Shown: positions 26,103 through 34,631, counted from the first letter of the stretch. The stretch: DNA of 45,288 nt from Gemmatimonadota bacterium (GCA_016177465.1 JACOVF010000114.1:1-45288); one strand, 5' to 3'. Numbers and translations are program-made. Notes: generated by a model not told the origin, from the letters alone.

Positions 26103-26120
26103 GTCACGAACGTGTAACGA
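26103..26120 (-). promoter_or_regulatory. candidate Pho box upstream of porin-pstS
   Basis: GTCACGA (26103-26109) and GTAACGA (26114-26120) start 11 bp apart. On the transcribed strand the core is TCGTTACACGTTCGTGA, nearly identical to the site before pstC. A weaker GTGACAG lies at 26081, exactly two 11-bp steps away. The site lies 115-132 bp before the porin GTG, within the 238-bp gap after phoR. The remainder of that gap shows no gene. Confidence 0.65.
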
Positions 26121-26226
26121 GAGCGGACGCAAAGCAGATAGCGGAGCCGGACGAGCCTCCGCATCTTCTCAGCGAGAGTGCCCCCGTTGCTCGCGCCTGA
26201 TGACGAGGATGTAGTGAGTCGGTGAG

Positions 26227-27954
26227 CTAGCTCGGTGCAGCCCGGGCGGGAAAGAACATCCGGATGGCCGTCCCGTGGCCCAGGCGGCTGTCGGCCTCGA
26301 CCCAGCCGCCGTGCGCCTCGACTAGGCGCTTGACGATGGCGAGCCCGAGGCCGGTCCCGCCCTGGAGGCGCGCGCGCCCGGTGTCGACCCGGTAGAAGCG
26401 CTCGAAGATCCGGGGGAGGTGCTCCGGCGCGATGCCGGCACCCGTGTCGGTGACCGCCACCACCACGGCGTCCTGCCCCACCTCGGCCGAGAGGCGGATC
26501 CGCCCGCCTGGCGGCGTGTGGCGCAGGGCGTTGTCGAACAGGTTGGTGAGGATCTGTCGCAGGGCGTCGGGGTCGACGGCGACGGCGTGCGCCTCGGGGG
26601 CGACGGCGGTCTCGAAGCGGACCGCGCCCGCGCGCGTCCGCTCGGCGAACTGATCCCAGGTCTCATAGGCTGTCCCCTCGAGCTCGACGATGCCGAGGAC
26701 CGGCCGCCACCCACCCGACTCGATCCGCGAGAGGTCCAGCAGCTCGTCCACCAGGCGCTGCATGCGCCGCGCGTTGCTCAGGATCGTCTCGGCGAACTGC
26801 CCGGTCTGCGTGTCGTCCGCCGCCTCGGTCGCCAGCGTTTCCGCATATCCCGCGATCGAGGTGAGCGGGGTCTTCAGTTCGTGGGAGACGTTGGCTACGA
26901 AGTCGCGGCGCACGGTCTCCAGGCGCCGCAGCTCGGTGACGTCGCGGAGGACCAGGAGGGTGCCGCCGTCGGGCAGCGCGCGCCCCGTCACGAGGACGGT
27001 GCGGTCCTCCAATTCCAGTTCCCGAAGCTCGACGTCTCGGCCGCGTACGACATCGCTGATGAAATCCCGCGCGCGCTTGTCGTGGAACAGGGCGCCGAGC
27101 GGCGGGAGCGGCGCCCCGGGGCGGAAGCCCAGGAGCCGGCGTGCCGCCTCGTTGCACGTCACGACCTCGCCACGCGGGTTCGCAGCGACGATGCCGTCCG
27201 ACATCGACTCGACGAGGGTGTGTGTCTCCTCGCGCTCGCGCCGCAAGTCCGCGAATCGGGCGGCGAGCTCCTCGTGCATGTTCCGGAGCGCGAGGATGTG
27301 CTGGGCGATCTCCGGGATGCGCGAATCGGGGAACGCGGGAGGCCGGCCGGCTGCGATGTCCCGGGCCGCGACGGCGAGCCGAACGAGCGGCCGGGCGAAC
27401 GTGCGGCTCGCGAGCCACGCCAGGAGGGCCGCGGCGAGGACGGCGAGCGCGCCCGCACCCGCCACGGCCCGCCGCACCCGCGCGACTTGCGCGTCCACCG
27501 CGGCGAGCGGCGCCGACACGCGAACGATAGCGAGCCCCAGCGGGCCACCGCGCACGGCGACGTACATCTGGGGCTCGTTGGTCGACGCGCTGAGGCGCCG
27601 ATCGCGGCCGACGCCGGCGGCGAGCGCGGCCCGGACCTCGGGGCGGTCGGCGTGGTTCTCGAGCAGCGCCAGGGAGGCGCGGTCGAATTCGCTGTCGCCG
27701 CGCACGCGGCCCCGGGAGTCCACCAGCGTCACCCGCCGACCGATCAGCTCACCCAAGCGGCGCGCCTCGTCGGGCCAGCGGGCCGAATCGGGGGGGAGGA
27801 GCGCGGCGACGAGCCGCCCCTCGTGCTCGAGCTCCGCGGCGACGTCGGCCTCCATGCCGTGGCGGAGGGTGCGGTCGGTGGCTGCCACGAGGCCGACGAC
27901 GGTGGCGAGCACGAGGAGGGCGGTCGTGAGGAACAGCCGGGTGGCCAGTCTCAC
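26227..27954 (-). CDS. phoR: phosphate-responsive sensor histidine kinase PhoR
   Basis: 575 residues from GTG 27954, which overlaps the phoB stop as GTGA. Order: helix 1 (about 8-26), extracytoplasmic sensor region (27-160), helix 2 (165-183), HAMP-like linker, PAS domain (about 243-340), HisKA domain with phospho-His358 (FVANVSHELKTPLTS), and HATPase with N-box NLFDNALRHTPPGG, G1 DTGAGIA and G2 GGTGLGLAIVK. The sizeable periplasmic domain is larger than in E. coli PhoR and similar to Gram-positive PhoR. It phosphorylates PhoB when Pst signalling is low. Confidence 0.93.
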   Translation of the reverse strand: MRLATRLFLTTALLVLATVVGLVAATDRTLRHGMEADVAAELEHEGRLVAALLPPDSARWPDEARRLGELIGRRVTLVDSRGRVRGDSEFDRASLALLENHADRPEVRAALAAGVGRDRRLSASTNEPQMYVAVRGGPLGLAIVRVSAPLAAVDAQVARVRRAVAGAGALAVLAAALLAWLASRTFARPLVRLAVAARDIAAGRPPAFPDSRIPEIAQHILALRNMHEELAARFADLRREREETHTLVESMSDGIVAANPRGEVVTCNEAARRLLGFRPGAPLPPLGALFHDKRARDFISDVVRGRDVELRELELEDRTVLVTGRALPDGGTLLVLRDVTELRRLETVRRDFVANVSHELKTPLTSIAGYAETLATEAADDTQTGQFAETILSNARRMQRLVDELLDLSRIESGGWRPVLGIVELEGTAYETWDQFAERTRAGAVRFETAVAPEAHAVAVDPDALRQILTNLFDNALRHTPPGGRIRLSAEVGQDAVVVAVTDTGAGIAPEHLPRIFERFYRVDTGRARLQGGTGLGLAIVKRLVEAHGGWVEADSRLGHGTAIRMFFPARAAPS

Positions 27955-28685
27955 GACCGCTTCCCGCGCCGCAGCGGCGGACCGCGGAATCGGTACCCGA
28001 CGCCCCGCACCGTTTCGATCCATTCGCCGGCCCGGCCGAGCTTGACCCGCAGCCGTTGCACGTGCATGTCGACCGTGCGCGTCTGGATGTCGGGCTGCGC
28101 CTGCCAGACCGCCTGCAGCAGGTGCCCCCGGCTTTGCACCCGGCCTTCCCGCTCGAGCAGCGCGCGGAGCAGCTTGAACTCGGTGGCGGTCAGCTCGACC
28201 GCCCGCCCGTCTACGGCGACGTCGTGGGTGGCCTGGTCGAGCACCACGGGCCCCGCAGCGAGCCGCCCGCCCGCCGCCACCGGCGGGGAGGCGAGCCGGC
28301 GCAGGATTGCCCCCACCCGCAGCACGAGCTCCTGGGGTGAGAACGGCTTGGCGAGGTAATCGTCGGCGCCGAGGGAGAGCCCCTTGATGCGATCCGGCTC
28401 TTCTTTGCGGGCCGTGAGGAGAATGACGCCGACGTCCTTGGTTTCCTCGCGTCGGCGGAGGTCGGCCAACACGTCGTAGCCTGAGAGGCCCGGGAGCATC
28501 AAGTCGAGGAGGACCAAGTCCGGCCGCTCGGTGCGCACCGACGAGAGCGCTTCCGTGCCGCTGGTCGCCGTAGTGACCCGGTACCCGGCCTTGGCCAGAT
28601 GGTAGGCGACGAGCCCCGTGATGTCCGGCTCGTCGTCCACGACGAGGATGCGCTGGGGGGAGGGAGTGGCCTCGCCGAGTGTCAT
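27951..28685 (-). CDS. phoB: phosphate response regulator PhoB (OmpR/PhoB family)
   Basis: 244 residues. The receiver domain has acidic DDE (17-19), phospho-acceptor Asp61 (LLDLMLPG), a conserved Thr in ILLTARKEE and Lys in LAKPFSPQEL. The winged-helix domain (about 150-240) ends with the recognition segment TRTVDMHVQRLRVKLG and ETVRGVGYRF. The start is ATG 28685, 1 bp after the stop of the ArsR-type gene. PhoB would bind the phased repeats before porin-pstS and pstC. Position beside the pst genes supports the Pho assignment over other OmpR-family roles. Confidence 0.93.
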   Translation of the reverse strand: MTLGEATPSPQRILVVDDEPDITGLVAYHLAKAGYRVTTATSGTEALSSVRTERPDLVLLDLMLPGLSGYDVLADLRRREETKDVGVILLTARKEEPDRIKGLSLGADDYLAKPFSPQELVLRVGAILRRLASPPVAAGGRLAAGPVVLDQATHDVAVDGRAVELTATEFKLLRALLEREGRVQSRGHLLQAVWQAQPDIQTRTVDMHVQRLRVKLGRAGEWIETVRGVGYRFRGPPLRRGKRS

Positions 28686-28686
28686 C

Positions 28687-29040
28687 TCAGGAGGCGTCCG
28701 CCGCCGCACCGCGGAGGCGCGTCCGCTGAAGCGCGGCGGCGCGCTCGGCCTTGGCACCTGGGTCGCTGCGCACGGCCTCGAGCACCGCTCGCAGCAGCCG
28801 ACCGCGCGAGCCGGGATGCAGGACGAACGTGTACAGCACGAAAGGCGGCAGCGGCATGTCGTGCACGACCTCGAGATCGCGCAGCACCTTGAGGTGCCGA
28901 GACACGGTAGGCTGCGGGAGCTGCAGGATCGCCACCAGATCGGAGACGAACAGCGGCGCCGCGGCCACGCAGTTCAGGATGCGCAGTCGCGTCAGCTCGG
29001 CGAGAGCCACGAGGAAGTCGGAGGCCGACAACGTCGTCAC
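28687..29040 (-). CDS. ArsR-type winged-helix regulator without a metal site
   Basis: 117 residues from GTG 29040, overlapping the DUF3006 gene stop as GTGA. The ArsR-family HTH is clear: LAELTRLRILNCVAAAPLFVSDLV followed by PQPTVSRHLKVLRDLEVV. The ELCVCDL metal box of arsenic/cadmium sensors is replaced by PLFVSDLV, so metal sensing through alpha-3 cysteines is unlikely. It ends 1 bp before phoB and is probably cotranscribed with phoB-phoR. Its target is unknown; it could tune the Pho operon itself. Confidence 0.85.
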   Translation of the reverse strand: MTTLSASDFLVALAELTRLRILNCVAAAPLFVSDLVAILQLPQPTVSRHLKVLRDLEVVHDMPLPPFVLYTFVLHPGSRGRLLRAVLEAVRSDPGAKAERAAALQRTRLRGAAADAS

Positions 29041-29312
29041 AGCCTGAGGTCTCCTCCGGGGTCCTTCCGTTTGAGACGCTCGACGGCGGCGCGGGCCTCG
29101 TCGCGCGCGCGGGCGGTGGCCGCGGCATCGCGCGCCACGGTGATCACCGCCCGGTCCGCGTCGGCCTCGACGGTCACCGCCAGGACGTCGTCGCCGCGGG
29201 CGGCGCGTGGCAGGAGCCAGCGGGGCAGGTCGACGAAGCCCGTCCCGTCCACTTCCACGACGGTAAGGCCGTTTTCGTGTCGGTCGACGATGAGGCGATG
29301 CTGCTCGGGCAT
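29037..29312 (-). CDS. DUF3006 family small protein
   Basis: 91 residues starting at ATG 29312 behind a GAGGAGA ribosome site. The pattern LIVDRHENGLTVVEVDG ... DLPRWLLPRAARGDDVL matches DUF3006, a small beta-rich domain usually encoded beside ComEC-like metallo-beta-lactamase genes. Its upstream neighbour here, 18 bp away, is exactly such a protein. The C-terminal 35 residues are a charged helix. Function is unknown; it may be an accessory of the hydrolase. Confidence 0.8.
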   Translation of the reverse strand: MPEQHRLIVDRHENGLTVVEVDGTGFVDLPRWLLPRAARGDDVLAVTVEADADRAVITVARDAAATARARDEARAAVERLKRKDPGGDLRL

Positions 29313-29330
29313 GGGAGTCTCCTCGACAGC

Positions 29331-30215
29331 TCAGCCGCGCCTGACGCGGCACCGGCCGGCGCGCTCGGTCGTCACGGCCCACCCTCCGCCGCGCGGCACG
29401 CGGACGGTAACTGTCCCGTGGTCCGCCGTACAGTACGCCGGCGTGCGCCGGACCGCGAGCAGCTCGAGCACCTCGGCGAACGGATGCTGGCGGCCGTTCG
29501 CGCTGATCACGACGGCCTCGGGACGGACAGCGTCGAGCCACGCGTCGGTCATGGCATTGGCCGAGCCGTGGTGGCCGGCCTTGAGAACGGGAGCGGGGAG
29601 CAGGGAGCGATACGCGTCCAGCCACCACCCGAGCTCCTCTTCCTGTGCGTCTCCTGGGAAGAGCATGGCGAACGAGTCTCGTACGAGGCGGACGCCGAGC
29701 GAGCAATTATTGATGGCCGACCCCGCGCGGGAGCGGAGGGCGCGGCACGTGGGCGGGGGTGCGATGAGCTGGAGCTGGAACGAATCACCGCGGGTCGCGA
29801 TCGTGACCATGCGGACGCCGGAGTCCACCGTGATCACAGGGATCGCGAGCGCATCGACCTGGCCGAGCAGCGCCCGGTACGTCACTGCGGTGCGGGGCGT
29901 GCCGGCGTAGATGAAGGCCCGCGCCGGAATCTCCCGCAGCACCTCGTCCAGCCCACCATAGTGGTCGGCGTGCGCGTGAGAGAGGATGACGGCTGCCAAG
30001 GTGTCGACGCCGAAGGACGCGAGCCAGCGGGTGACGGTCCCCCCGCGATCGCTGCCGTCGAGCAGCACGTGGCGTGCCCTCCCCTGCGAGGAATCGGTGA
30101 TGAGAATGGCGTCTCCCCCGATGCGGGCATCGGTGACGTCGAGCACCCGGACGAGGAGAACAGCCGAATCCTGAGGGACGGCGAGGCGAAAGGCGAGTAG
30201 GAACGCCGCGGTCAT
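29331..30215 (-). CDS. secreted ComEC/Rec2-like metallo-beta-lactamase-fold hydrolase
   Basis: 294 residues with a hydrophobic N-terminus (MTAAFLLAFRLAVPQ) that suggests export. The metal-binding motif SHAHADHYGG (HxHxDH) is followed by FPGDAQEEE and KAGHHGSANA, the pattern of the ComEC C-terminal domain. The channel domain of ComEC is absent. In ComEC this domain is thought to degrade one DNA strand during uptake, so an extracellular or periplasmic nuclease or phosphodiesterase is plausible. It heads the transcript leading to phoB-phoR and diverges by 52 bp from the nucleotidase operon. ATG 30215 is chosen for the signal sequence. Confidence 0.82.
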   Translation of the reverse strand: MTAAFLLAFRLAVPQDSAVLLVRVLDVTDARIGGDAILITDSSQGRARHVLLDGSDRGGTVTRWLASFGVDTLAAVILSHAHADHYGGLDEVLREIPARAFIYAGTPRTAVTYRALLGQVDALAIPVITVDSGVRMVTIATRGDSFQLQLIAPPPTCRALRSRAGSAINNCSLGVRLVRDSFAMLFPGDAQEEELGWWLDAYRSLLPAPVLKAGHHGSANAMTDAWLDAVRPEAVVISANGRQHPFAEVLELLAVRRTPAYCTADHGTVTVRVPRGGGWAVTTERAGRCRVRRG

Positions 30216-30267
30216 CCGTCCGGGAAGGTAGCGCAACGGCTCTTCGGTTGGCAATTTACTGCGCACT

Positions 30268-33200
30268 ATGCACCTGGTGCTGGCGCTCGCCATCGCGGTC
30301 CAATCTCCCGCCTCCCGCCTCCCGTCCCCCGCCGATACCGCACACCTCGTCATTGTCGCGACCACCGACGTCCACGGCCGCGTGCTCGGGTGGGATTACG
30401 TGCAGGACACCGCCGCACCCGGCGGGCTGTCGCGCGCCGCCACCATCCTCGAGACGCTGCGCGCCCAATACCCCGGCCAGGTGATCCTCCTCGACGCCGG
30501 CGACCTGCTACAGGGCAACCCTTTCGCGGCCTATTTCTCCAAGGTCTCCCCCATCCGGCCCCACCCGATCGTGGATGCCCTGAACGCGCTCGGCTACGAC
30601 GCGGCCACAGCGGGGAACCACGACTTCGACTTCGGCGTGGACCTGCTGCAGCAGGCTGCGGGCGACGCCACCTACCGCTACGTCTCGGCCAACGTCACGA
30701 AGGCCGGGAGCGACACGCTCCTGTTCCCGGAATCCGTCGTGCTGCAGCGCGGCGGCGTGCGCGTGGGCGTGACTGGGTTCACGACTCCCGGTGTGATGGT
30801 CTGGGACCGTGCCCAGCTCGCCGCGCGCGCGCGCGTGTGGCCGATCGCCAACGCGGCTCCGCTGGCGCTGCGCCGCCTAGAGCAGGCGGGCGCCGACCTG
30901 AAGATCGTCTTGATCCACAGCGGCCTGGACGGGCCGTCGTCCTACGACACGACCGGAGTGGGACCGGAAGACGTTGCGGCGAGTCTCGCCACGGTAGTGC
31001 CCCAGCCCGACCTCGTCATCGTGGGCCACAACCACCGCGAGATGCGGGACTCGGTGATCAACGACGTGCACTTCGTGCAGCCGATGAACTGGGCCAGGAG
31101 TCTGTCGGTCGTTCATTACTGGCTCGTCGCCGATTCCGGGAGGCGGGAGGCGGGAGCCGGGCGCCCTCGCTACCGGGTCGTCTCGGTGCGCGCGGACCTG
31201 ATTCCCACGGGCGACGTCGCCGAGCTGCCGCGCGTGGTGCGGCGGCTGCAGTCGGCCCACGAACGGGCGCGTGCCTGGGCGGCCTCGCCGCTCGGCCTCG
31301 CGGGCCCTGGGTTCCAGGCGCGGCTGGCGCGCGCCCAGGACACGCCGCTGCTCGATTTCATCAACGAGGTCCAGCGGCGCCGCGCCGGCGCCGAGCTCTC
31401 GGCGACGACGGCGTTCGACCTCGATGCGGGGCTGCCCGAAGGAGAGGTGCGGCTGCGGGATGTGGCGGGGATCTATCCGTACGAGAATACGCTGCGCGCC
31501 GTCCGCATCTCGGGGCAGCAGCTCAAGGACTTCCTCGAACATTCCTCCCGCTACTACCGGACTTACACGCCCGGCACCCGGGTCGTGAACGACAGCGTGC
31601 CCGGATACGACTTCGACGCGGTGAGCGGGGCGCGCTACTCGATCGACCTCACACGCCCGGTCGGCCAGCGCATCCGCGATCTGTCGGTCGGTGGGCGGCC
31701 GTTCGCCCCGGGGGACAGCTTCACGCTCGCGCTCAACAGCTACCGGCAGGCGGGCGGTGGCGGGTACACGATGGTTCAGGGCGCGCGAGTGGTGTACGAC
31801 CGCGGCGAGGACATCCGCGACCTGCTCGCCGAGGAGATCCGCCGCGCCGGAACGGTCACGGCCGGGGCGTATTTCACGCCCAACTGGAGCATTCTCTCGC
31901 CCGGTCGTGAGGCCGCGCTGGCCGCGTTCGCGCCGCGGCCCGTGGTGAGCGAGGCGGACAGCACGCTGCTGCGGGTGCTGGCGATCGCGGACTTCCACGG
32001 CGCACTGGCGCCGCGCGCCTGGCCGTGGTCGGAGGGACGCGAGGTGGGCGGCGCCGCGGCCCTCAAGACGTGGCTCGACAGCCTCGCGCACGCCTGCGGC
32101 TGCGCCACCGTGCGGCTCGACGCCGGGGACCAGATGCAGGGCACGCCGATCTCCAACTTCACCTACGGCCGCTCGGCGATCGATGTGATGAACCAGTTGG
32201 GGATCGATGCGGCCGCGATCGGCAACCACGAATTCGATTGGTCGGTGGACACCCTGCGGGCGCGGATGCGGGACGCCCGCTACCAGTTTGTCTCGGCGAA
32301 CATCACGGACACGACAGGATCGGCGCACCCAGACTGGGCGGAGCCGTGGACGGTCGTTTCGCGCGGCGGCCTGAAGGTGGCCGTGATCGGGTTCACCCTG
32401 CAGAGCACGCCGACCTCGGCGGCGCCGTGGAACGTCCGGGGGCTCGCCTTCGGCGGCGCCGAGGCGATCAAGCGTGTGCTCCCCGAGGCGCGCGCCGCCG
32501 CGGACTTCGTGATCGTGGCCGCCCACGAAGGCGCGTTCTGCGACTCCGGAGGGTGCCGGGGGGAGATCATCGACCTTGCGCGCCAGCTCGACTCGGGCTC
32601 GGTGGACCTGATCGTGGCTGGGCACACCCACCGCGTGGTGAACACGCGCGTCAACGGCATCCCGGTGATCGAAGCCGGCTCGAGCGGCGGCGCCATCGCG
32701 ATCGCGGATTTCGTGCGCGTCGGCGGCAACCGGGTCGAGCTACGCACCCAGGTAGTGACGCCGTTCACCGATCAGGTCCGCCCCGACTCCGGCGTCGCCG
32801 CGTTGGTCGCGCGCTACCAGCGCGCCATCGACAGCGTCACTAGCCGCCCCGTGGCGCAATTCAAGTTCCCGCTGCGCCGCGAGGGCGGAGAATACGCCCT
32901 CGGCCGCCTCATCGCCGACGCGCAGCGCAACATGGGACGCGCCGAGGCGGCGATCATGAACAACACCGGCATTCGGGCCGACGTGGCGGGCGGCACCGTG
33001 ACCTACGGCGACCTGTTCCAGGTGCAGCCGTTTCAGAATCGCCTGCTGCGGCTCACCGTGTCGGGGGCGGTGTTGCTCGAGGCGCTCGAGCAGGTCGTGT
33101 CGGGGGAGCGGGCGCACGTGTCTGGAGTGGAGGTCTGGTACGACCCGGCGCGGCCCGCCGGCCGCCGGATCACGCGCACCAAGCTGTTGAACGGCCGCCC

Positions 33201-33396
33201 CGTCGATCCCCGGCGGACCTACACCCTGGCGGTCACCAACTTCCTCGCAGCCGGCGGCTCCGGGTTCGGGATGCTCCGGGACAGCCCGCAGGAGGATCTC
33301 GGCCTGATCGATCTCGACGCGCTGATCCGCTATCTGTCGGTGCTGCGCTCGCCCATCGACGCCCCCGCCGACCCGCGCATCCACCGCTCCCAATGA
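30268..33396 (+). CDS. secreted double-module 5'-nucleotidase / 2',3'-cyclic phosphodiesterase
   Basis: 1042 residues, about twice the family length. After a signal peptide come two complete UshA-like modules. Module 1 (about 27-550) has metallophosphatase motifs TTDVHGR (D34, H36), LLDAGD (D76), AGNHDFDFG (N117, H118) and GHNHRE, then a nucleotide-binding C-domain with FDLDAGLPEGEV, IYPYENTL and SYRQAGGGGY. Module 2 (about 569-1035) repeats this with IADFHGA (D575, H577), LDAGDQMQG, GNHEFDWS, AGHTHR, MNNTGIRADV, VQPFQNRL and NFLAAGGSGF. All metal ligands look intact in both. It would strip phosphate from nucleotides outside the inner membrane. First gene of the purine salvage operon; its stop overlaps the next ATG. 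Confidence 0.93.
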   Translation: MHLVLALAIAVQSPASRLPSPADTAHLVIVATTDVHGRVLGWDYVQDTAAPGGLSRAATILETLRAQYPGQVILLDAGDLLQGNPFAAYFSKVSPIRPHPIVDALNALGYDAATAGNHDFDFGVDLLQQAAGDATYRYVSANVTKAGSDTLLFPESVVLQRGGVRVGVTGFTTPGVMVWDRAQLAARARVWPIANAAPLALRRLEQAGADLKIVLIHSGLDGPSSYDTTGVGPEDVAASLATVVPQPDLVIVGHNHREMRDSVINDVHFVQPMNWARSLSVVHYWLVADSGRREAGAGRPRYRVVSVRADLIPTGDVAELPRVVRRLQSAHERARAWAASPLGLAGPGFQARLARAQDTPLLDFINEVQRRRAGAELSATTAFDLDAGLPEGEVRLRDVAGIYPYENTLRAVRISGQQLKDFLEHSSRYYRTYTPGTRVVNDSVPGYDFDAVSGARYSIDLTRPVGQRIRDLSVGGRPFAPGDSFTLALNSYRQAGGGGYTMVQGARVVYDRGEDIRDLLAEEIRRAGTVTAGAYFTPNWSILSPGREAALAAFAPRPVVSEADSTLLRVLAIADFHGALAPRAWPWSEGREVGGAAALKTWLDSLAHACGCATVRLDAGDQMQGTPISNFTYGRSAIDVMNQLGIDAAAIGNHEFDWSVDTLRARMRDARYQFVSANITDTTGSAHPDWAEPWTVVSRGGLKVAVIGFTLQSTPTSAAPWNVRGLAFGGAEAIKRVLPEARAAADFVIVAAHEGAFCDSGGCRGEIIDLARQLDSGSVDLIVAGHTHRVVNTRVNGIPVIEAGSSGGAIAIADFVRVGGNRVELRTQVVTPFTDQVRPDSGVAALVARYQRAIDSVTSRPVAQFKFPLRREGGEYALGRLIADAQRNMGRAEAAIMNNTGIRADVAGGTVTYGDLFQVQPFQNRLLRLTVSGAVLLEALEQVVSGERAHVSGVEVWYDPARPAGRRITRTKLLNGRPVDPRRTYTLAVTNFLAAGGSGFGMLRDSPQEDLGLIDLDALIRYLSVLRSPIDAPADPRIHRSQ
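30305..30324. repeat. period-7 repeat (CTCCCGC type) inside the nucleotidase signal region
   Basis: Three near-identical CCTCCCG units are coded in frame just after the signal peptide. The 20-bp stretch is the exact reverse complement of 31137-31156 in the same gene, 812 bp away. Confidence 0.75.
31137..31156. repeat. period-7 repeat (CGGGAGG type), inverted partner of 30305-30324
   Basis: Three CGGGAGG-type units code for SGRREAGAG in the linker after the first metallophosphatase domain of the nucleotidase. The stretch is perfectly complementary to 30305-30324, so the two could recombine by inversion or pair in the mRNA. Confidence 0.75.
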
Positions 33397-34631
33397 GAGT
33401 CTTCGTCAACGAAAAGCCGGTCGACGTCGCGCGCGGGGCTGCCGTGCGGGATGCCGTACGCGCCCTGGATCCGGGGCTTGCCGCCCTGATCGAGAGCGAT
33501 GCCGCCTACGTCACCGATGCCACCGGCCGCCCGGTGGACGCCGCCGATCCCGTCGGCGAGGCGGGCGCCGTGTTCCGCGTGGTCGTTTCGGCGCGGCGGG
33601 GGCCGCCGCGGCTCTCCAAGGAGACGCTCCGTCGCTGGCCCAAGGCCGAGCTGCACGTCCATCTGGACGGAGCGCCACGCCCTACGACGCTGCTGGAGCT
33701 CGCGCGCCAGCAGGGGATTCGGCTCCCCGCTGACACTCCCGAGTCGCTCGCCAAGGCGTTGTACGTCAAGGACGCGAGGAGTCTCGAGGAGTACCTGACC
33801 AAGTTCGAGATCATCCTGCCGTGCCTCCAGACCGCAGCGGCGCTGGAGCGCGTCGCCTACGAGTTTGTGCAGGACGTCGCGGCCGAGAACGTGCGCTACG
33901 TGGAGCTGCGCTACTCGCCGCTGCTCCACCGGCCGGGCGTCACGCTGTCCCAGGCGATCGAAGCGCCGCTGCGCGGGATCAAGCGCGCCGAGGCCGAGAC
34001 GGGCACGAAGGTGGGCGTGATCGTCTGCGGCATCCGCACCCTGCCGGCCGCCGATTCGCTCGCGCTCGCCCACGCGGCGGCGGACTACCGAACGGAGGGC
34101 GTCGTCGCTTACGATCTTGCGGGCGCGGAGCGCGGCCACCCGGCCCGCGAGCACCGGGCCGCGTTCGAGTACGCGGCGGCGCACGGGATGGCGTGCACCT
34201 GTCACGCGGGGGAAGGGGACGGGCCGCACTCGATTCACGAGGCGCTGCACACCTGCGGCGCCCAGCGGATCGGGCACGGTACCCGTCTGGGCGAAGATCC
34301 CGCGCTCCTGGAGTACGTTGCTGAACGGCGCATCCCGCTTGAGATGTGCCTCACCAGCAACGTGCACACCCACGCAGTCGCCGCGGTGGCGGAGCATCCA
34401 TTCAAGCGGTATTACGAGCAGGGCGTCGTGGTCACCCTGAACACCGACGGTCGCCTCACCGACGGGGTGTCGCTGACGGACGAGTACTACCTGGCGCACA
34501 CGGTCCTGGGGCTGTCCAAGGAAGAGCTGGCGCGCGTGGTGCTCAACGCCTGCGAGAGCGCGTTTCTCCCCGAGTTCGAGAAAGTGGCGCTGGTCGCCCG
34601 GGTGCAGAGCGAACTGGAGGCACTGCGATGA
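33393..34631 (+). CDS. adenosine deaminase with an N-terminal beta-grasp-like domain
   Basis: 412 residues. Residues 1-70 (MRVFVNEKPVDVARGAAVRD ... GAVFRVVVSARRG) look like a ThiS/MoaD/TGS-type beta-grasp fold, without a C-terminal Gly-Gly. Residues from about 75 form the deaminase: H88 and H90 of ELHVHLDG, H271 of CHAGEG, GHGTRL, and zinc ligand D352 of LNTDGRLTDG. The residue after D352 is Gly353, where animal adenosine deaminase has a second Asp. It converts adenosine to inosine. The ATG overlaps the nucleotidase stop, and its own stop overlaps the transporter ATG. An aminodeoxyfutalosine or other purine substrate is possible, but the operon favours adenosine. Confidence 0.88.
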   Translation: MRVFVNEKPVDVARGAAVRDAVRALDPGLAALIESDAAYVTDATGRPVDAADPVGEAGAVFRVVVSARRGPPRLSKETLRRWPKAELHVHLDGAPRPTTLLELARQQGIRLPADTPESLAKALYVKDARSLEEYLTKFEIILPCLQTAAALERVAYEFVQDVAAENVRYVELRYSPLLHRPGVTLSQAIEAPLRGIKRAEAETGTKVGVIVCGIRTLPAADSLALAHAAADYRTEGVVAYDLAGAERGHPAREHRAAFEYAAAHGMACTCHAGEGDGPHSIHEALHTCGAQRIGHGTRLGEDPALLEYVAERRIPLEMCLTSNVHTHAVAAVAEHPFKRYYEQGVVVTLNTDGRLTDGVSLTDEYYLAHTVLGLSKEELARVVLNACESAFLPEFEKVALVARVQSELEALR

